Positions 25,176 through 33,822 of a DNA stretch of 64,000 nt are shown here, piece by piece. Every line of letters begins with the position of its first letter. Within the stretch, counting starts at the first letter, position 1. The DNA comes from Streptomyces viridiviolaceus. GTDB lineage: Bacteria; Actinomycetota; Actinomycetes; Streptomycetales; Streptomycetaceae. A model generated the notes under the pieces. The model saw nothing but the letters and a program-made list of their open reading frames with translations. It did not search any database and was not told the DNA's origin. A program made the position numbers and the translations under genes. The stretch lies in assembly GCF_014650995.1 (NCBI RefSeq), contig NZ_BMWA01000021.1:62001-126000 (forward strand). Reading direction: 5' to 3'.

Positions 25176-27242
25176 ATGGCCGTCACCGCAACGAAACCCG
25201 CCGCACGTCCGTCGACGGCCACGTCCCGGACGGGCACGGCCGCGGTGACGGCCGCGCTCGTCCTGCTGGTCGCCGTCCTCGCGGTCGTCGACATCGCGCA
25301 GGGCACCTCCGCCGTCGGACCCGCCGAGGTGTTCAAGGCCCTGACCGGGCAGGCCGATCCCGACGACGCCTCCGTCGTCATCGCCTCCAGGCTGCCGCGG
25401 ATGACCGCCGGCATCCTGGTCGGCGCCGTGCTCGGCACGGCCGGCGCCGTACTGCAGGCGGTCAGCCGCAATGTGCTCGCCTCCCCCGACACCCTCGCGG
25501 TGAACGCGGGTTCCTACCTGGCCCTCGGGCTGGTCGGCGCCACGGGCACCTCCCTCCCGCTGTTCGCCTCCTCCGGTGTCGCCTTCGCCGGGGGCCTGAC
25601 GGCCGCAGCCGTCGTGCTCGGCCTGTCCGGCCTGGGCACCGGCACGGTCCGGCTCGTCCTCGCCGGCACGGCGCTGATGCTCGGCCTGAACTCCATGACG
25701 GAGGGACTGCTCCTGCTGTTCCCCGAGCAGACGGAGGGCCTCTACCAGTGGAACCAGGGCAGCATCGGCCAGAACGGCTTCGACGGCGTCCTGCAGATGC
25801 TGCCCATCGCCCTGATCGGCCTGGCCGGGCTGCTGCTGACGGCTCGACGGGTGGACGCGCTCGCCCTCGGCGACGACGCCGCACGCGGGCTGGGCGTCCC
25901 GGTGCGGGCCACCCGGGTCACGGTCGTCGTCCTGGCCGCGCTGCTGTCCGCCGCCGCGGTCACCCTCGCCGGGCCCATCGGGTTCGTCGGCCTGTGCGCA
26001 CCCGCCCTCGTCCGCCCGCTCTCCCGCCGGTTCCGCGGATTCGCGCGATCCCGTACGACCATGCCGGCGGCCGCGCTCACCGGCGCGGCCCTGGTCCTCG
26101 GTTCGGACGTGCTGCTGCGGGCGCTGGTGGCGGACGACCTCGCGGTGGCCGTGCCCACGGGTGTCGTCACCAGCCTGGTCGGTGCCGTGTTCCTGGTCGT
26201 GATGGCGTTGCGGCTGCGGGACACCGCCGGGGCCGGTGCGCCGGACCGGCTGCGCATCCCGAGCCGTAGCGTGTTCGTGGCCACGGTGGCCGTCCTGGTG
26301 GCCGTCCTCGTCGGTCTGGTGGTCGCCGCCGTACTCGTGGGCGACACCAAGCTGCTGCTCGGCGACGTCGTCAACTGGGCGCAGGGGCGGGCCGGCCGGA
26401 CCGTCTCCTTCGTCCTGGACACGCGGGTGCCCCGGGTGCTCGCCGCGCTCTGCGCCGGTGCGGCGCTCGCCCTGGCGGGCACGCTGGTGCAGGCCGTGAC
26501 CCGCAACCCCCTCGCGGAGCCCAGCGTCCTGGGCGTGTCCGGCGGCGCCGCGCTGGGCGCCGTGGTCCTGGTGACCGGCGCGCCGGTCACCGGGACGTGG
26601 GCGGTCGCCGGTGCCGCGTTCGCGGGGGCCGGGGTCACCGCGGTCGTCGTCTTCGGGCTCGCCGCACGGGGCGGCTTCCAGCAGAACCGGCTGGTCCTCG
26701 TCGGCATCGGCGTCGCATCCGCGACGACGGCGCTGATCAGCCTGCTGATCGTGCTCACCGACCCGTTCAACGCCACGAAGGCGCTGACCTGGCTGTCGGG
26801 TTCCACCTACGGGCGGACCATGCCGGACATCGTGCCGGTCGCCCTGGCGCTGCTCGTCGGCATCGCCGTGACGGTCGCCCGGCGCACCGAACTGGACCTG
26901 GTCTCGCTGGACGAGGACACGCCGCGGCTGCTCGGCCTGCGGCCGGCGCGGGGCCGCCTGGGCTTCCTGGTGCTGAGCGTCGTACTGAGCGCGACCGCCG
27001 TGGCCTGCGCGGGCACCATCGGATTCGTCGGGCTCGTGGCACCGCACGCGGCACGCGCCCTCGTGGGCCGGCGGCACGTGCGGGCCGTCCCCGTCGCGAT
27101 CCTCCTCGGCGCCTCCCTGGTCTGCGCGGCCGACCTGCTCGGGCGCACGGTGATCGCCCCGGCCCAGCTCGGCGCCGGACTCATGACCGCCGTCATCGGT
27201 ACGCCCTACTTCCTGTACCTCCTCGTACGGAGCCGGCGCTAG
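25176..27242 (+). CDS. Fused double FecCD-type siderophore permease
   Basis: 688-residue membrane protein made of two BtuC/FecCD permease domains in tandem (about 20-345 and 365-688), like E. coli FhuB. Each half has the ATPase-contact pattern: GLGVPVRATRV with GPIGFVGLCAPALVR in the first, and LGLRPARGRLG with GTIGFVGLVAPHAAR in the second. About 18-20 helices are expected. One chain replaces the usual permease dimer. It is the last gene of the iron operon, followed by a strong hairpin. Confidence 0.94.
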   Translation: MAVTATKPAARPSTATSRTGTAAVTAALVLLVAVLAVVDIAQGTSAVGPAEVFKALTGQADPDDASVVIASRLPRMTAGILVGAVLGTAGAVLQAVSRNVLASPDTLAVNAGSYLALGLVGATGTSLPLFASSGVAFAGGLTAAAVVLGLSGLGTGTVRLVLAGTALMLGLNSMTEGLLLLFPEQTEGLYQWNQGSIGQNGFDGVLQMLPIALIGLAGLLLTARRVDALALGDDAARGLGVPVRATRVTVVVLAALLSAAAVTLAGPIGFVGLCAPALVRPLSRRFRGFARSRTTMPAAALTGAALVLGSDVLLRALVADDLAVAVPTGVVTSLVGAVFLVVMALRLRDTAGAGAPDRLRIPSRSVFVATVAVLVAVLVGLVVAAVLVGDTKLLLGDVVNWAQGRAGRTVSFVLDTRVPRVLAALCAGAALALAGTLVQAVTRNPLAEPSVLGVSGGAALGAVVLVTGAPVTGTWAVAGAAFAGAGVTAVVVFGLAARGGFQQNRLVLVGIGVASATTALISLLIVLTDPFNATKALTWLSGSTYGRTMPDIVPVALALLVGIAVTVARRTELDLVSLDEDTPRLLGLRPARGRLGFLVLSVVLSATAVACAGTIGFVGLVAPHAARALVGRRHVRAVPVAILLGASLVCAADLLGRTVIAPAQLGAGLMTAVIGTPYFLYLLVRSRR

Positions 27243-27267
27243 GCCACCTGCCGGGACGGGACGGGAC

Positions 27268-27292
27268 GGCCGGCCGGGGTGCCCGGCCGGCC
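27268..27292. terminator. Bidirectional terminator between convergent genes
   Basis: Perfect 11-bp arms GGCCGGCCGGG and CCCGGCCGGCC around a GTG loop, in the 59-bp gap between the iron operon and the convergent hydrolase gene. Confidence 0.8.
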
Positions 27293-27301
27293 GCCGTCCG
27301 G

Positions 27302-28762
27302 CTAGCGGCAGACCCTGCCGACCCAGTCGATGAAGTCGGGCGCGTCCAGGTTCACCCCGTGTCCGCCGTCCCAGTACATGAAGGCGTCGACGTCGTCACC
27401 CAGGTTCTCCAGGGCCGCGGCGAGGTTGCCGACCACGGTCAGCGAGGTGTCGCTGTCCTTGGTGCCCACACGGATGAACCAGTGCCGCGCCCGGTGCGGG
27501 TTGCGGCGGGCCAGGGAGGGCATCGGGTTCATCAGGCCGAGCTGCTCCCGCAGGTCGGCGTCGAGCCGGGCACGGTCGTCGCCGGTGGCCTTGCGCAGGC
27601 TCCACGGGGTGAAGTGGCGGGCCCTGGTGGTGCCCCGGCCGAAGAGGTTGTTCTCGGGGGTGGACAGGTCGAAGGCGTCGAATGACGGCACGTTCTTCCT
27701 CCGCGCGCCCACGTGGGTGAGGAAGTCGGCCCACGCGAAGGACGCCCGGTGGCCGTTCCAGTCGATCCACGGGTTGGCGGCCAGGTAGCGCGCCCGGTCG
27801 TCGTCCGCCAGCGCGGCGAGGTACCGGGAGGCCGACGGTTCCAGGTACGTGCTCACCAGGTAGGTGTCGTAGTTGCGCGCGGTGAGGCGGCCGAATCCGC
27901 CCCGGCCGTCGAGCCGCAGCGACGCCTGGTACTCGGCGAACTGCCCGCGCAGCTCCCGGGAGAGGGACTGGTCGACCGGCGAGCCGCCGGCCAGCGGGTT
28001 GCCGCCCCAGTTCCATTCGTAGGCCATGTCGGCGTGTTCGAGGTCGGTGATCGGGCAGTAGGGAGCGGCGGCGAAGATCGCGTCGCTCGCGTCGGCGGCG
28101 CCCAGTGCGCGCAGGTACGGCTCGTAGCTCCGGCTGTCGCCCGTGGCGCCGAGCAGCGAGGTGAGGGCGCCGCCCGCGCTGACGCCGGTGGCGACGATGC
28201 GGTCGGTGTTCCCCGGTATGCGGCCCTCGTTGTGCCGCAGGTAGCGGACGGCGGCCTTCAGGTCCACGACGGCCGCCGGTGCGACGCCGTAGTACGTGCC
28301 GTCCGCGTCCACCAGGGTCCGGCCGCGGGCGCCGGGTTCCACCACCACGTAGCCGGCGGCGAGGGCCAGCGGCGGATTGGGGCGGTTCAGCGAGATGCCG
28401 GTGGCGCCGGCCGTCGAGGAGGGCATGTAGCCGCCCACCGCGTTGCTGAGCAGGATCGGTGCGCGGGTGGCGTCGACCGGGTGCCCGTCGACGGCCACGG
28501 GCACGCTCACGTTGAGGGTCTGGTAGGTGAGGTCCACCGGCTCGGCGACGTACGGGATCGCCTTGAAGAAGCGGTAGGTCACCGTCTTCTCGCCCTCGTC
28601 CGTGACGACTGACGCGGTGAGCGTGGTGTGGGCGTCGGGGTCGAACGCCAGCGGATCGCGGCCCTTCGGCCGCGCGGTGGCCGAGGCGGGTCCGGTCGCG
28701 GCGGTCACCGCCGGTACGGCGGCGGTCGCGGCCATCGCCTTCACCATCTGCCTGCGCTTCAT
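27302..28762 (-). CDS. Secreted alpha/beta hydrolase, tannase subtype B-like
   Basis: Secreted esterase-like hydrolase (486 aa). The start MKRRQMVKAMAATAAVPAV is Tat- or Sec-like, with a short Arg-containing n-region and an Ala-rich core. The nucleophile elbow is GVSAGGALTS, and the C-terminal active-site His is in YWDGGHGVN. Domain layout resembles bacterial subtype B tannases and feruloyl-type esterases. Activity on gallate esters is an inference. ATG at 28762 is chosen over the adjacent GTG because GGGAG is better spaced. Confidence 0.82.
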   Translation of the reverse strand: MKRRQMVKAMAATAAVPAVTAATGPASATARPKGRDPLAFDPDAHTTLTASVVTDEGEKTVTYRFFKAIPYVAEPVDLTYQTLNVSVPVAVDGHPVDATRAPILLSNAVGGYMPSSTAGATGISLNRPNPPLALAAGYVVVEPGARGRTLVDADGTYYGVAPAAVVDLKAAVRYLRHNEGRIPGNTDRIVATGVSAGGALTSLLGATGDSRSYEPYLRALGAADASDAIFAAAPYCPITDLEHADMAYEWNWGGNPLAGGSPVDQSLSRELRGQFAEYQASLRLDGRGGFGRLTARNYDTYLVSTYLEPSASRYLAALADDDRARYLAANPWIDWNGHRASFAWADFLTHVGARRKNVPSFDAFDLSTPENNLFGRGTTRARHFTPWSLRKATGDDRARLDADLREQLGLMNPMPSLARRNPHRARHWFIRVGTKDSDTSLTVVGNLAAALENLGDDVDAFMYWDGGHGVNLDAPDFIDWVGRVCR

Positions 28763-28984
28763 CACGTCTCCCGTCTGCGGAACGTTCCCGGCGCAGGCGA
28801 ACGTACGACCCGACCCGATGGATCGTCAACAATTTCGTCAACTTTCCTTGAGCGGTCCTTGTTGGACGGAACGTCAAGTTACTGAACCGTAATAAGCGCG
28901 ACGCTACCGCGGGTAACCCCTGTGCGGATACGGTCCGGCCACCCCCACCACCCGGTTCGGCCCTTCGTCCCCAGGAGGTTCGCC
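28763..28984. promoter_or_regulatory. Divergent promoter region of two secreted hydrolases
   Basis: 222 bp, locally AT-rich. CGTCAAC occurs at 28824-28830 and 28836-28842 (12-bp spacing), and CGTCAAG at 28872-28878. Read on the minus strand they give TTGACG, -35-like for the tannase-like gene. AGGAGG at 28971 serves the lipase. The repeats could bind a shared regulator. Confidence 0.4.
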
Positions 28985-30310
28985 ATGCCCCCACGTCCTC
29001 GCCTGCTCGCGGCGGCGATCGGTGCCGCGCTGGCCCTCGGCGCCCAGACCCTTCCGGCCGCCGCGGCCGACGGACCGGCCGCGGTGGTGTCCCGCGGCGT
29101 CGAGATCCCCGCCTTCTACACCCCGCCGACCACCCTGCCCGAGGCCGACGGCACGCTGATCCGCAGCGAACCGCTCCGCCTCGCGCTCAGCCTGCCCGGC
29201 CTCGGCGGGCCCCTGCCGGGGCGGGCGACCCGCCTGATGTACAAGTCCACGGACGCCAACGGCGAGCCGGTCGCCGTGACCGGCGCCTACATCGAACCGA
29301 CCGCGGCCTGGCGCGGCGAGGGACCGCGCCCCCTGGTCGCCGTCGCCCCGGGCACCATGGGCCAGGGCGACCAGTGCGCCGCCTCGATGGCCCTGGAGCG
29401 CCCCCTGCTGCTCAACGGCCGGACGGTCTCGGTGGGTTACGAGGACCTGTCGGTCTACCGGCTGCTCGCCCGGGGCGTCGCGGTCGTGGTGACCGACTAC
29501 GCCGGCCTCGGCGCCACCGACCGGCTGCACACGTACGTCAACCGCGTCGACGGCGCGCACGCCGTACTGGACGCCGTACGCGCGGCACGCTCCCTCGGCT
29601 CGGCGTCGATCACCTCCGGCTCCAGGGTGGGGCTGTTCGGCTACAGCCAGGGCGGCGGAGCGACGGCCGCCGCGGCCGAACTGCAGCCGTCCTACGCCCC
29701 GGACGTCCCACTGGCGGGCACCTATTCCGGCGCGCCGCCGGCCGACCTGACCGAGGTCACCGAGGCGATCGACGGCAGCGATCTGGCGGGTGCCCTGGGC
29801 TGGTCGCTGAACGGCTTCCTCCAGACCGAGCCGGCCCTGCGGCCCATCGCCGACCGGTACCTCAACGCGGCGGGCGAGGCCGCGCTGGAGGACCTCTCGA
29901 CCATGTGCGTCGGCGACGCCCTGTTCGCCTACGGCTCCGCCCGCAGCACGGCCTGGACGACGACCGGGCAGTCCGTCAGCGACATCGTCCGGGCCGAGCC
30001 CGCGCTGCAGGCCTTCCTGGCCGACCAGCGCATCGGCACGCTCAAGCCGGGCAGCCCGGTCCGTGTCGCGACCGGCGTCAACGACAACCTGGTTCCGCAC
30101 GCGCAGTCCCGCCGACTGGCCGTCGACTGGTGCAGGAAGGGCGCGAAGGTCACCTACGACCCCGTGATGCTGCCGAACGTGGGCAGTGGCCTGCTCAACC
30201 ACTTCGGGCCGCTCCTCGCCGACCAGGGCGACGCCATCTCCTGGCTGACCGACCGGCTCTCCGGCAAGCCGGCCGGTTCCGACTGCTGGACCCTGCCCGC
30301 ACGGCCCTGA
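28985..30310 (+). CDS. Secreted lipase, fungal LIP-type
   Basis: Exported triacylglycerol lipase-like protein (441 aa). A signal peptide (LLAAAIGAALALGAQTLPAAAA) precedes an alpha/beta hydrolase with nucleophile motif GYSQGGGA and the acid/His region around VNDNLVPHAQS and LLNHFG. It resembles the secretory LIP family known from Candida and from actinobacteria. ATG at 28985 follows a strong AGGAGG. It is divergent from another secreted hydrolase, so coordinated nutrient scavenging is plausible. Confidence 0.87.
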   Translation: MPPRPRLLAAAIGAALALGAQTLPAAAADGPAAVVSRGVEIPAFYTPPTTLPEADGTLIRSEPLRLALSLPGLGGPLPGRATRLMYKSTDANGEPVAVTGAYIEPTAAWRGEGPRPLVAVAPGTMGQGDQCAASMALERPLLLNGRTVSVGYEDLSVYRLLARGVAVVVTDYAGLGATDRLHTYVNRVDGAHAVLDAVRAARSLGSASITSGSRVGLFGYSQGGGATAAAAELQPSYAPDVPLAGTYSGAPPADLTEVTEAIDGSDLAGALGWSLNGFLQTEPALRPIADRYLNAAGEAALEDLSTMCVGDALFAYGSARSTAWTTTGQSVSDIVRAEPALQAFLADQRIGTLKPGSPVRVATGVNDNLVPHAQSRRLAVDWCRKGAKVTYDPVMLPNVGSGLLNHFGPLLADQGDAISWLTDRLSGKPAGSDCWTLPARP

Positions 30311-30454
30311 GCCGTTCGCCGCCCTGCGCGGGCGCCCCGGCGGGCCGGGTTCCGCCGGGCGTCCCCGTGGTTCAGGTGGTGATCGGCCCGGTGTCGCCGC
30401 AGTCGGTGAACGGCTTCCAGGGGCAGCGGAACCGATCACCGCCGCGAAGGAGCT

Positions 30455-31438
30455 CTACCGCCTCTCCGAGGAAGGATCCAGGGCGACCTGGCGCCTTGAG
30501 GAAGTCTTGCTCCCGCCCGCCCCGGTGCCGTGTCCCGGGGGCACGGCGCCCGCCGTCCGGCGCCGGAGGCGGAGCGAGGCTCCGGATCCCGCGGCGACCC
30601 CTGCGCAGACCAGGGCACTCCCCACCGCCTGGGCGGCGCCGTACTCACCCGTTCCGACGAGCGGTGCCGAGCAGGCGGCGGCGACGGGGATCAGGCCGGA
30701 GAACAGGGTGGCGCGCTCGGCGCCGATCCGCTGCATGCCCATGTACCAGCACACGAACCCGACGACGGTGACCACCGCCGCCTGCCACAGCAGCGCCCCG
30801 GCCTCGACGGCGTCCGGACGCGGCAGCCACGCGTCCCCGTCGGCCAGGACCCCGACCGCCGCCGACTCCACCGCGGCGACCCCGCACACCGTGGCGGACA
30901 GCAGCCGGGGGCCCAGGGGACGCAGCACGGGTACGGCGAGGACGGCGAACCCGACCTCGCCTGCCAGGGCGCACACGGAGAAGGCGATGCCCGCCGCGTC
31001 GGTCCGGCCCCAGCCCTGGACCGTGAACGCCCCGACGGCCACGAGCAACGCCCCGTACAGCACGACCCGTTGCGGCCGGCGTCCGTCCATGAGGGGCACG
31101 ACGACGGCGACCACCACGGGCGCGCAGCCCACGAAGACGCCGGGGACCGCCGGTTCCGCCGTGCGTTCCGCGGCGAGGACGGCCAGGTTGAACCCGACCA
31201 TGCCGACCGCCGCGAGCAGCGCGAGGCGCAGCCACCGGCCCGCCCCGAGGGCGCGCAGCCGGGCCGTCGCCCCGGGGCCCGCCAGGGGGACGAGGAGCAG
31301 GAAGGCCAGGGCGTAGCGCAGGAACTGGCCGCCCGCGTACGGGTAGTCCCCGAGGACGCTGTTGGCGGTGAAGGACCCTCCGACGAGGACACAGGCGAGC
31401 GCGGCGAGCAGGGCTCCGCGCGTGGTGGTGGCGTTCAT
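30455..31438 (-). CDS. EamA/DMT-family exporter
   Basis: Ten-helix drug/metabolite transporter-like protein (327 aa) with two EamA repeats. Sample segments are ACVLVGGSFTANSVLG, LLAAVGMVGFNLAVLAAE and VTVVGFVCWYMGMQRIG. It likely exports an amino acid or small metabolite. ATG at 31438 is chosen from the start of homology, with no clear ribosome binding site. The last 25 residues are basic and Ser/Arg rich and overlap DNA that reads well in another frame, so the tail may be acquired. Confidence 0.85.
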   Translation of the reverse strand: MNATTTRGALLAALACVLVGGSFTANSVLGDYPYAGGQFLRYALAFLLLVPLAGPGATARLRALGAGRWLRLALLAAVGMVGFNLAVLAAERTAEPAVPGVFVGCAPVVVAVVVPLMDGRRPQRVVLYGALLVAVGAFTVQGWGRTDAAGIAFSVCALAGEVGFAVLAVPVLRPLGPRLLSATVCGVAAVESAAVGVLADGDAWLPRPDAVEAGALLWQAAVVTVVGFVCWYMGMQRIGAERATLFSGLIPVAAACSAPLVGTGEYGAAQAVGSALVCAGVAAGSGASLRLRRRTAGAVPPGHGTGAGGSKTSSRRQVALDPSSERR

Positions 31439-31644
31439 GGCAACGACGCTAGGAAGCGCGGCGGTCCGGCATGAGGTCCACTCGGCGGGCGTGCTCGGGG
31501 ACCAATGCGCGCGGGCGGCCGTCACACGAGGGTCATGAATCCTCCATCACGTGCATGTCTCGGGAATCGGGGTAATCGGAACGTCCCGGCGCCAACAGGC
31601 CCCGGACGCAAGCGAACTGACGCCGTATCGAGAAGGGACCGATA

Positions 31645-32391
31645 GTGCGCACGAGCAAAGTGGCGACCGCTGTGGCGACCGCGAGTGTCTCCGTCGCCTT
31701 ATTGGCCGGCTGCGGTGACGACTCCGGCGACGACAAGCCCTTCGGGGACCAGAGCGCCGATGCCATCGCCGCGAAGGCGGTGGAGGCCACCAAGCAGGCG
31801 AAGTCCGTGCACATGCAGGGGGACGCCCGGCTGGAGGACGGCAGCACGGTCGCCATCGACGTCTCGGTCGACCAGGAGAAGAACTGCCAGGGCACCATCG
31901 ACACCGGCCAGGGCAAGGCGGAGGTACGCCACACCGGCGCGACGCTGTATCTGCGCGGTGACGAGCAGTACTGGCAGAACTCCCTGAAGGGCCGGCCCGG
32001 GGCGGCCCGGCAGGTGGTGCCGAAGCTGCAGGGCAAGTGGGTGAAGATGCCTGCGAGCGACGCCGCGCTGGCGGGTGTCTGCGACAAGCAGGGGTTCATC
32101 TCCGCGATGGACGAGGACAAGTCCGAGCGCAAGGGCATGAAGCGCGGCTCCACCACCGAGGTGGACGGCGAGGAGGCCCTGCAGCTGACGAAGAAGACCT
32201 CGGGCGACGAGTCGCTCGGCCTGTACGTGGCCACGGAGGACGAGCCGTACATCCTGAAGTCGACGTCCGAGGGCGGCAAGAACCCGAGCAGCGTCACGTT
32301 CAGCGACTACAACGAGCCGGTGCGGCCCGAGCAGCCGCCGGCCGACGAGACCGTCGACCTGCAGGAACTCTCCGGCGGGCAGGGGGCCTGA
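31645..32391 (+). CDS. Lipoprotein with LolA/LppX-like fold
   Basis: Exported lipoprotein (248 aa). The signal ends in lipobox LLAGC, followed by an acidic linker (GDDSGDDKPFGDQ). The rest is a predicted half-barrel rich in beta strands. Its repeated pattern of lipid-carrier-like lipoproteins is seen in EATKQAKSVHMQGD and KSTSEGGKNPSSVTFSDYN. GTG at 31645 follows GAAGGGA. It ends four bases before the convergent gene. The exact ligand is unknown. Confidence 0.82.
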   Translation: MRTSKVATAVATASVSVALLAGCGDDSGDDKPFGDQSADAIAAKAVEATKQAKSVHMQGDARLEDGSTVAIDVSVDQEKNCQGTIDTGQGKAEVRHTGATLYLRGDEQYWQNSLKGRPGAARQVVPKLQGKWVKMPASDAALAGVCDKQGFISAMDEDKSERKGMKRGSTTEVDGEEALQLTKKTSGDESLGLYVATEDEPYILKSTSEGGKNPSSVTFSDYNEPVRPEQPPADETVDLQELSGGQGA

Positions 32392-32395
32392 CCCG

Positions 32396-32863
32396 CTAGC
32401 CCTCGCGGTCGGAGGCCGGCCACACGTAGGGCAGGTCGTCCGGCACCCCGGGGAAGGACTCGGTGTACACGCCGGGATCCTTGCGCACCAGGGCGGACCG
32501 GTGACTGAGGTGGAAGGCCTCGTCACCGAGCCACGGCGGCAGTTCCCCGGCCGCCGCCAGCTCCGTCTGGTCGCGCACCGGCGCGCCCGGGCGCCGGGCG
32601 GCGAACCCGGCGACCAGGGAGGCCGCGCAGCTGTCCTGGTGCCCGCGCTCCCGCCAGACCCGGCAGATCTCCAGGCCGTAGCGGACGAGTGCCTCCTCGT
32701 AACCGGTCCACATCCGCACGGCGGGGTGCCGGCGCCAGCCGTACCCGGGCACGGTCAGGCCGCGCAGCACCTGGAGTGCCTCGACCCGCTGCTTGCCCAG
32801 CCGACGGCGGTCCAGGGCGAGCGCCGACTCCCTGAAGCCGGGATGGGGCAGGAACGTCTGCAT
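32396..32863 (-). CDS. Pyrimidine dimer DNA glycosylase-like protein
   Basis: A 155-residue protein similar to the MSMEG_6728/pyrimidine dimer DNA glycosylase group. The N-terminus MQTFLPHPGFRESALALD and the basic LDRRRLGKQRVEALQ helix are characteristic, as is HRSALVRKDP near the end. The group is related to T4 endonuclease V, but activity of actinobacterial members is largely untested. ATG at 32863 follows GAGGA. Confidence 0.75.
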   Translation of the reverse strand: MQTFLPHPGFRESALALDRRRLGKQRVEALQVLRGLTVPGYGWRRHPAVRMWTGYEEALVRYGLEICRVWRERGHQDSCAASLVAGFAARRPGAPVRDQTELAAAGELPPWLGDEAFHLSHRSALVRKDPGVYTESFPGVPDDLPYVWPASDREG

Positions 32864-32900
32864 GCGTGGTCCTCGTCGTCCTCGTCCGGGCCGTTGCGGA

Positions 32901-33779
32901 TCAGCTCCGCGGATCCGCCGCCCGGTCGGCCCGTCCGCCGGCGCCGAGCGGCCCGGTGGCGCGCAGGCCGCCCTCGGCCTCCAGGCGCGGCAGGTCGCGG
33001 CGGGAGACGCGCAGCACCATCGGTGGCAGGGCGGCTCGCGCCACCTGGGCCAGACGCAGCCAGGAAGGCACGTAGACGGCGGTACGACGGTGCTCGACCG
33101 CACGCGCCAGCCGGACCGCGACCGCATCGACCGGGTGGACGCGCCGGGCCGGACCGGGCATGTGGGTGCGCAGCTCGTGCAGGACCACGTACCGGTCGGC
33201 ATCGCGGATCATGTCCGTGTCGGTCCAGTTGATATAGGCGATGCCCACGGCGACCCCGCGATGTGCCTCCTCGGCGCGCAGCGAGTGCGCGAACGCCTCC
33301 ACGCCCGCCTTGGAGGCGCAGTAGGCGCTCATCAGCGGGGCGGCGCCGAACGATGCCAGCGAGGCGATCTGGAGGTGGTACCCCGCGGTCCGGCGCAGGT
33401 CCGGCAGGAAGGCCCGTGCCGTGTGGGCGCTGCCCGTCAGGTTGACGTCGATCACCCTGCGCCACAGGGCCGGGTCCGACGTGGCGAACGGGCCGCCTTC
33501 GGCGATCCCGGCGTTCGCCACCACGACCGAGGGCGGGCCCAGCGCCCCGCGCACCCGCGCGGCCGCGTCGTCCAGGGCGGCGGCGTCGGTGACGTCGACC
33601 TTCAGCGTGAGCGCCGGACCCGGCAGCAGTTCCGCCACCGCGTCCAGTGCGGCCTTCTCGTGGCCGAGCAGCGCGAGCCGGGCGCCGCGCCGGGCGCACT
33701 CGCGCGCCACCGCCGCTCCGACGCCGCGGGCGGCCCCCGTCACCACGACGGTGCGGCCCCTCAGGGGACTGTCTGCCAC
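32901..33779 (-). CDS. SDR-family NAD(P)-dependent oxidoreductase
   Basis: Classical short-chain dehydrogenase (292 aa). Cofactor motif TGAARGVGAA, structural NAG in VVANAGIA, catalytic Ser in ASLASFG, and YCASK. The C-terminal 40 residues extend past the core. GTG at 33779 follows AAGGAG. It lies 43 bp downstream of the desaturase-like gene on the same strand, so the two probably form an operon with the SRPBCC gene. The substrate may be a lipid or terpenoid, an inference from context. Confidence 0.87.
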   Translation of the reverse strand: MADSPLRGRTVVVTGAARGVGAAVARECARRGARLALLGHEKAALDAVAELLPGPALTLKVDVTDAAALDDAAARVRGALGPPSVVVANAGIAEGGPFATSDPALWRRVIDVNLTGSAHTARAFLPDLRRTAGYHLQIASLASFGAAPLMSAYCASKAGVEAFAHSLRAEEAHRGVAVGIAYINWTDTDMIRDADRYVVLHELRTHMPGPARRVHPVDAVAVRLARAVEHRRTAVYVPSWLRLAQVARAALPPMVLRVSRRDLPRLEAEGGLRATGPLGAGGRADRAADPRS

Positions 33780-33822
33780 CGGTCACTCCTTCCTGCCGGT
33801 TTCCTGGCCCGCTGCCCGCGCG

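Noticed and set aside
25014..27077. Long reverse frame antisense to the double permease
   Set aside because: It is a His/Gln/Gly/Arg-rich mirror of the FecCD gene, with no family pattern and no ribosome binding site.
30311..30454. Reverse-strand frame ending DRFRCPWKPFTDCGDTGP before a stop at 30372
   Set aside because: It looks like the C-terminus of some protein and continues into the EamA gene in another phase, but I could not tie it to a family or find a start, so it is not listed as a pseudogene.
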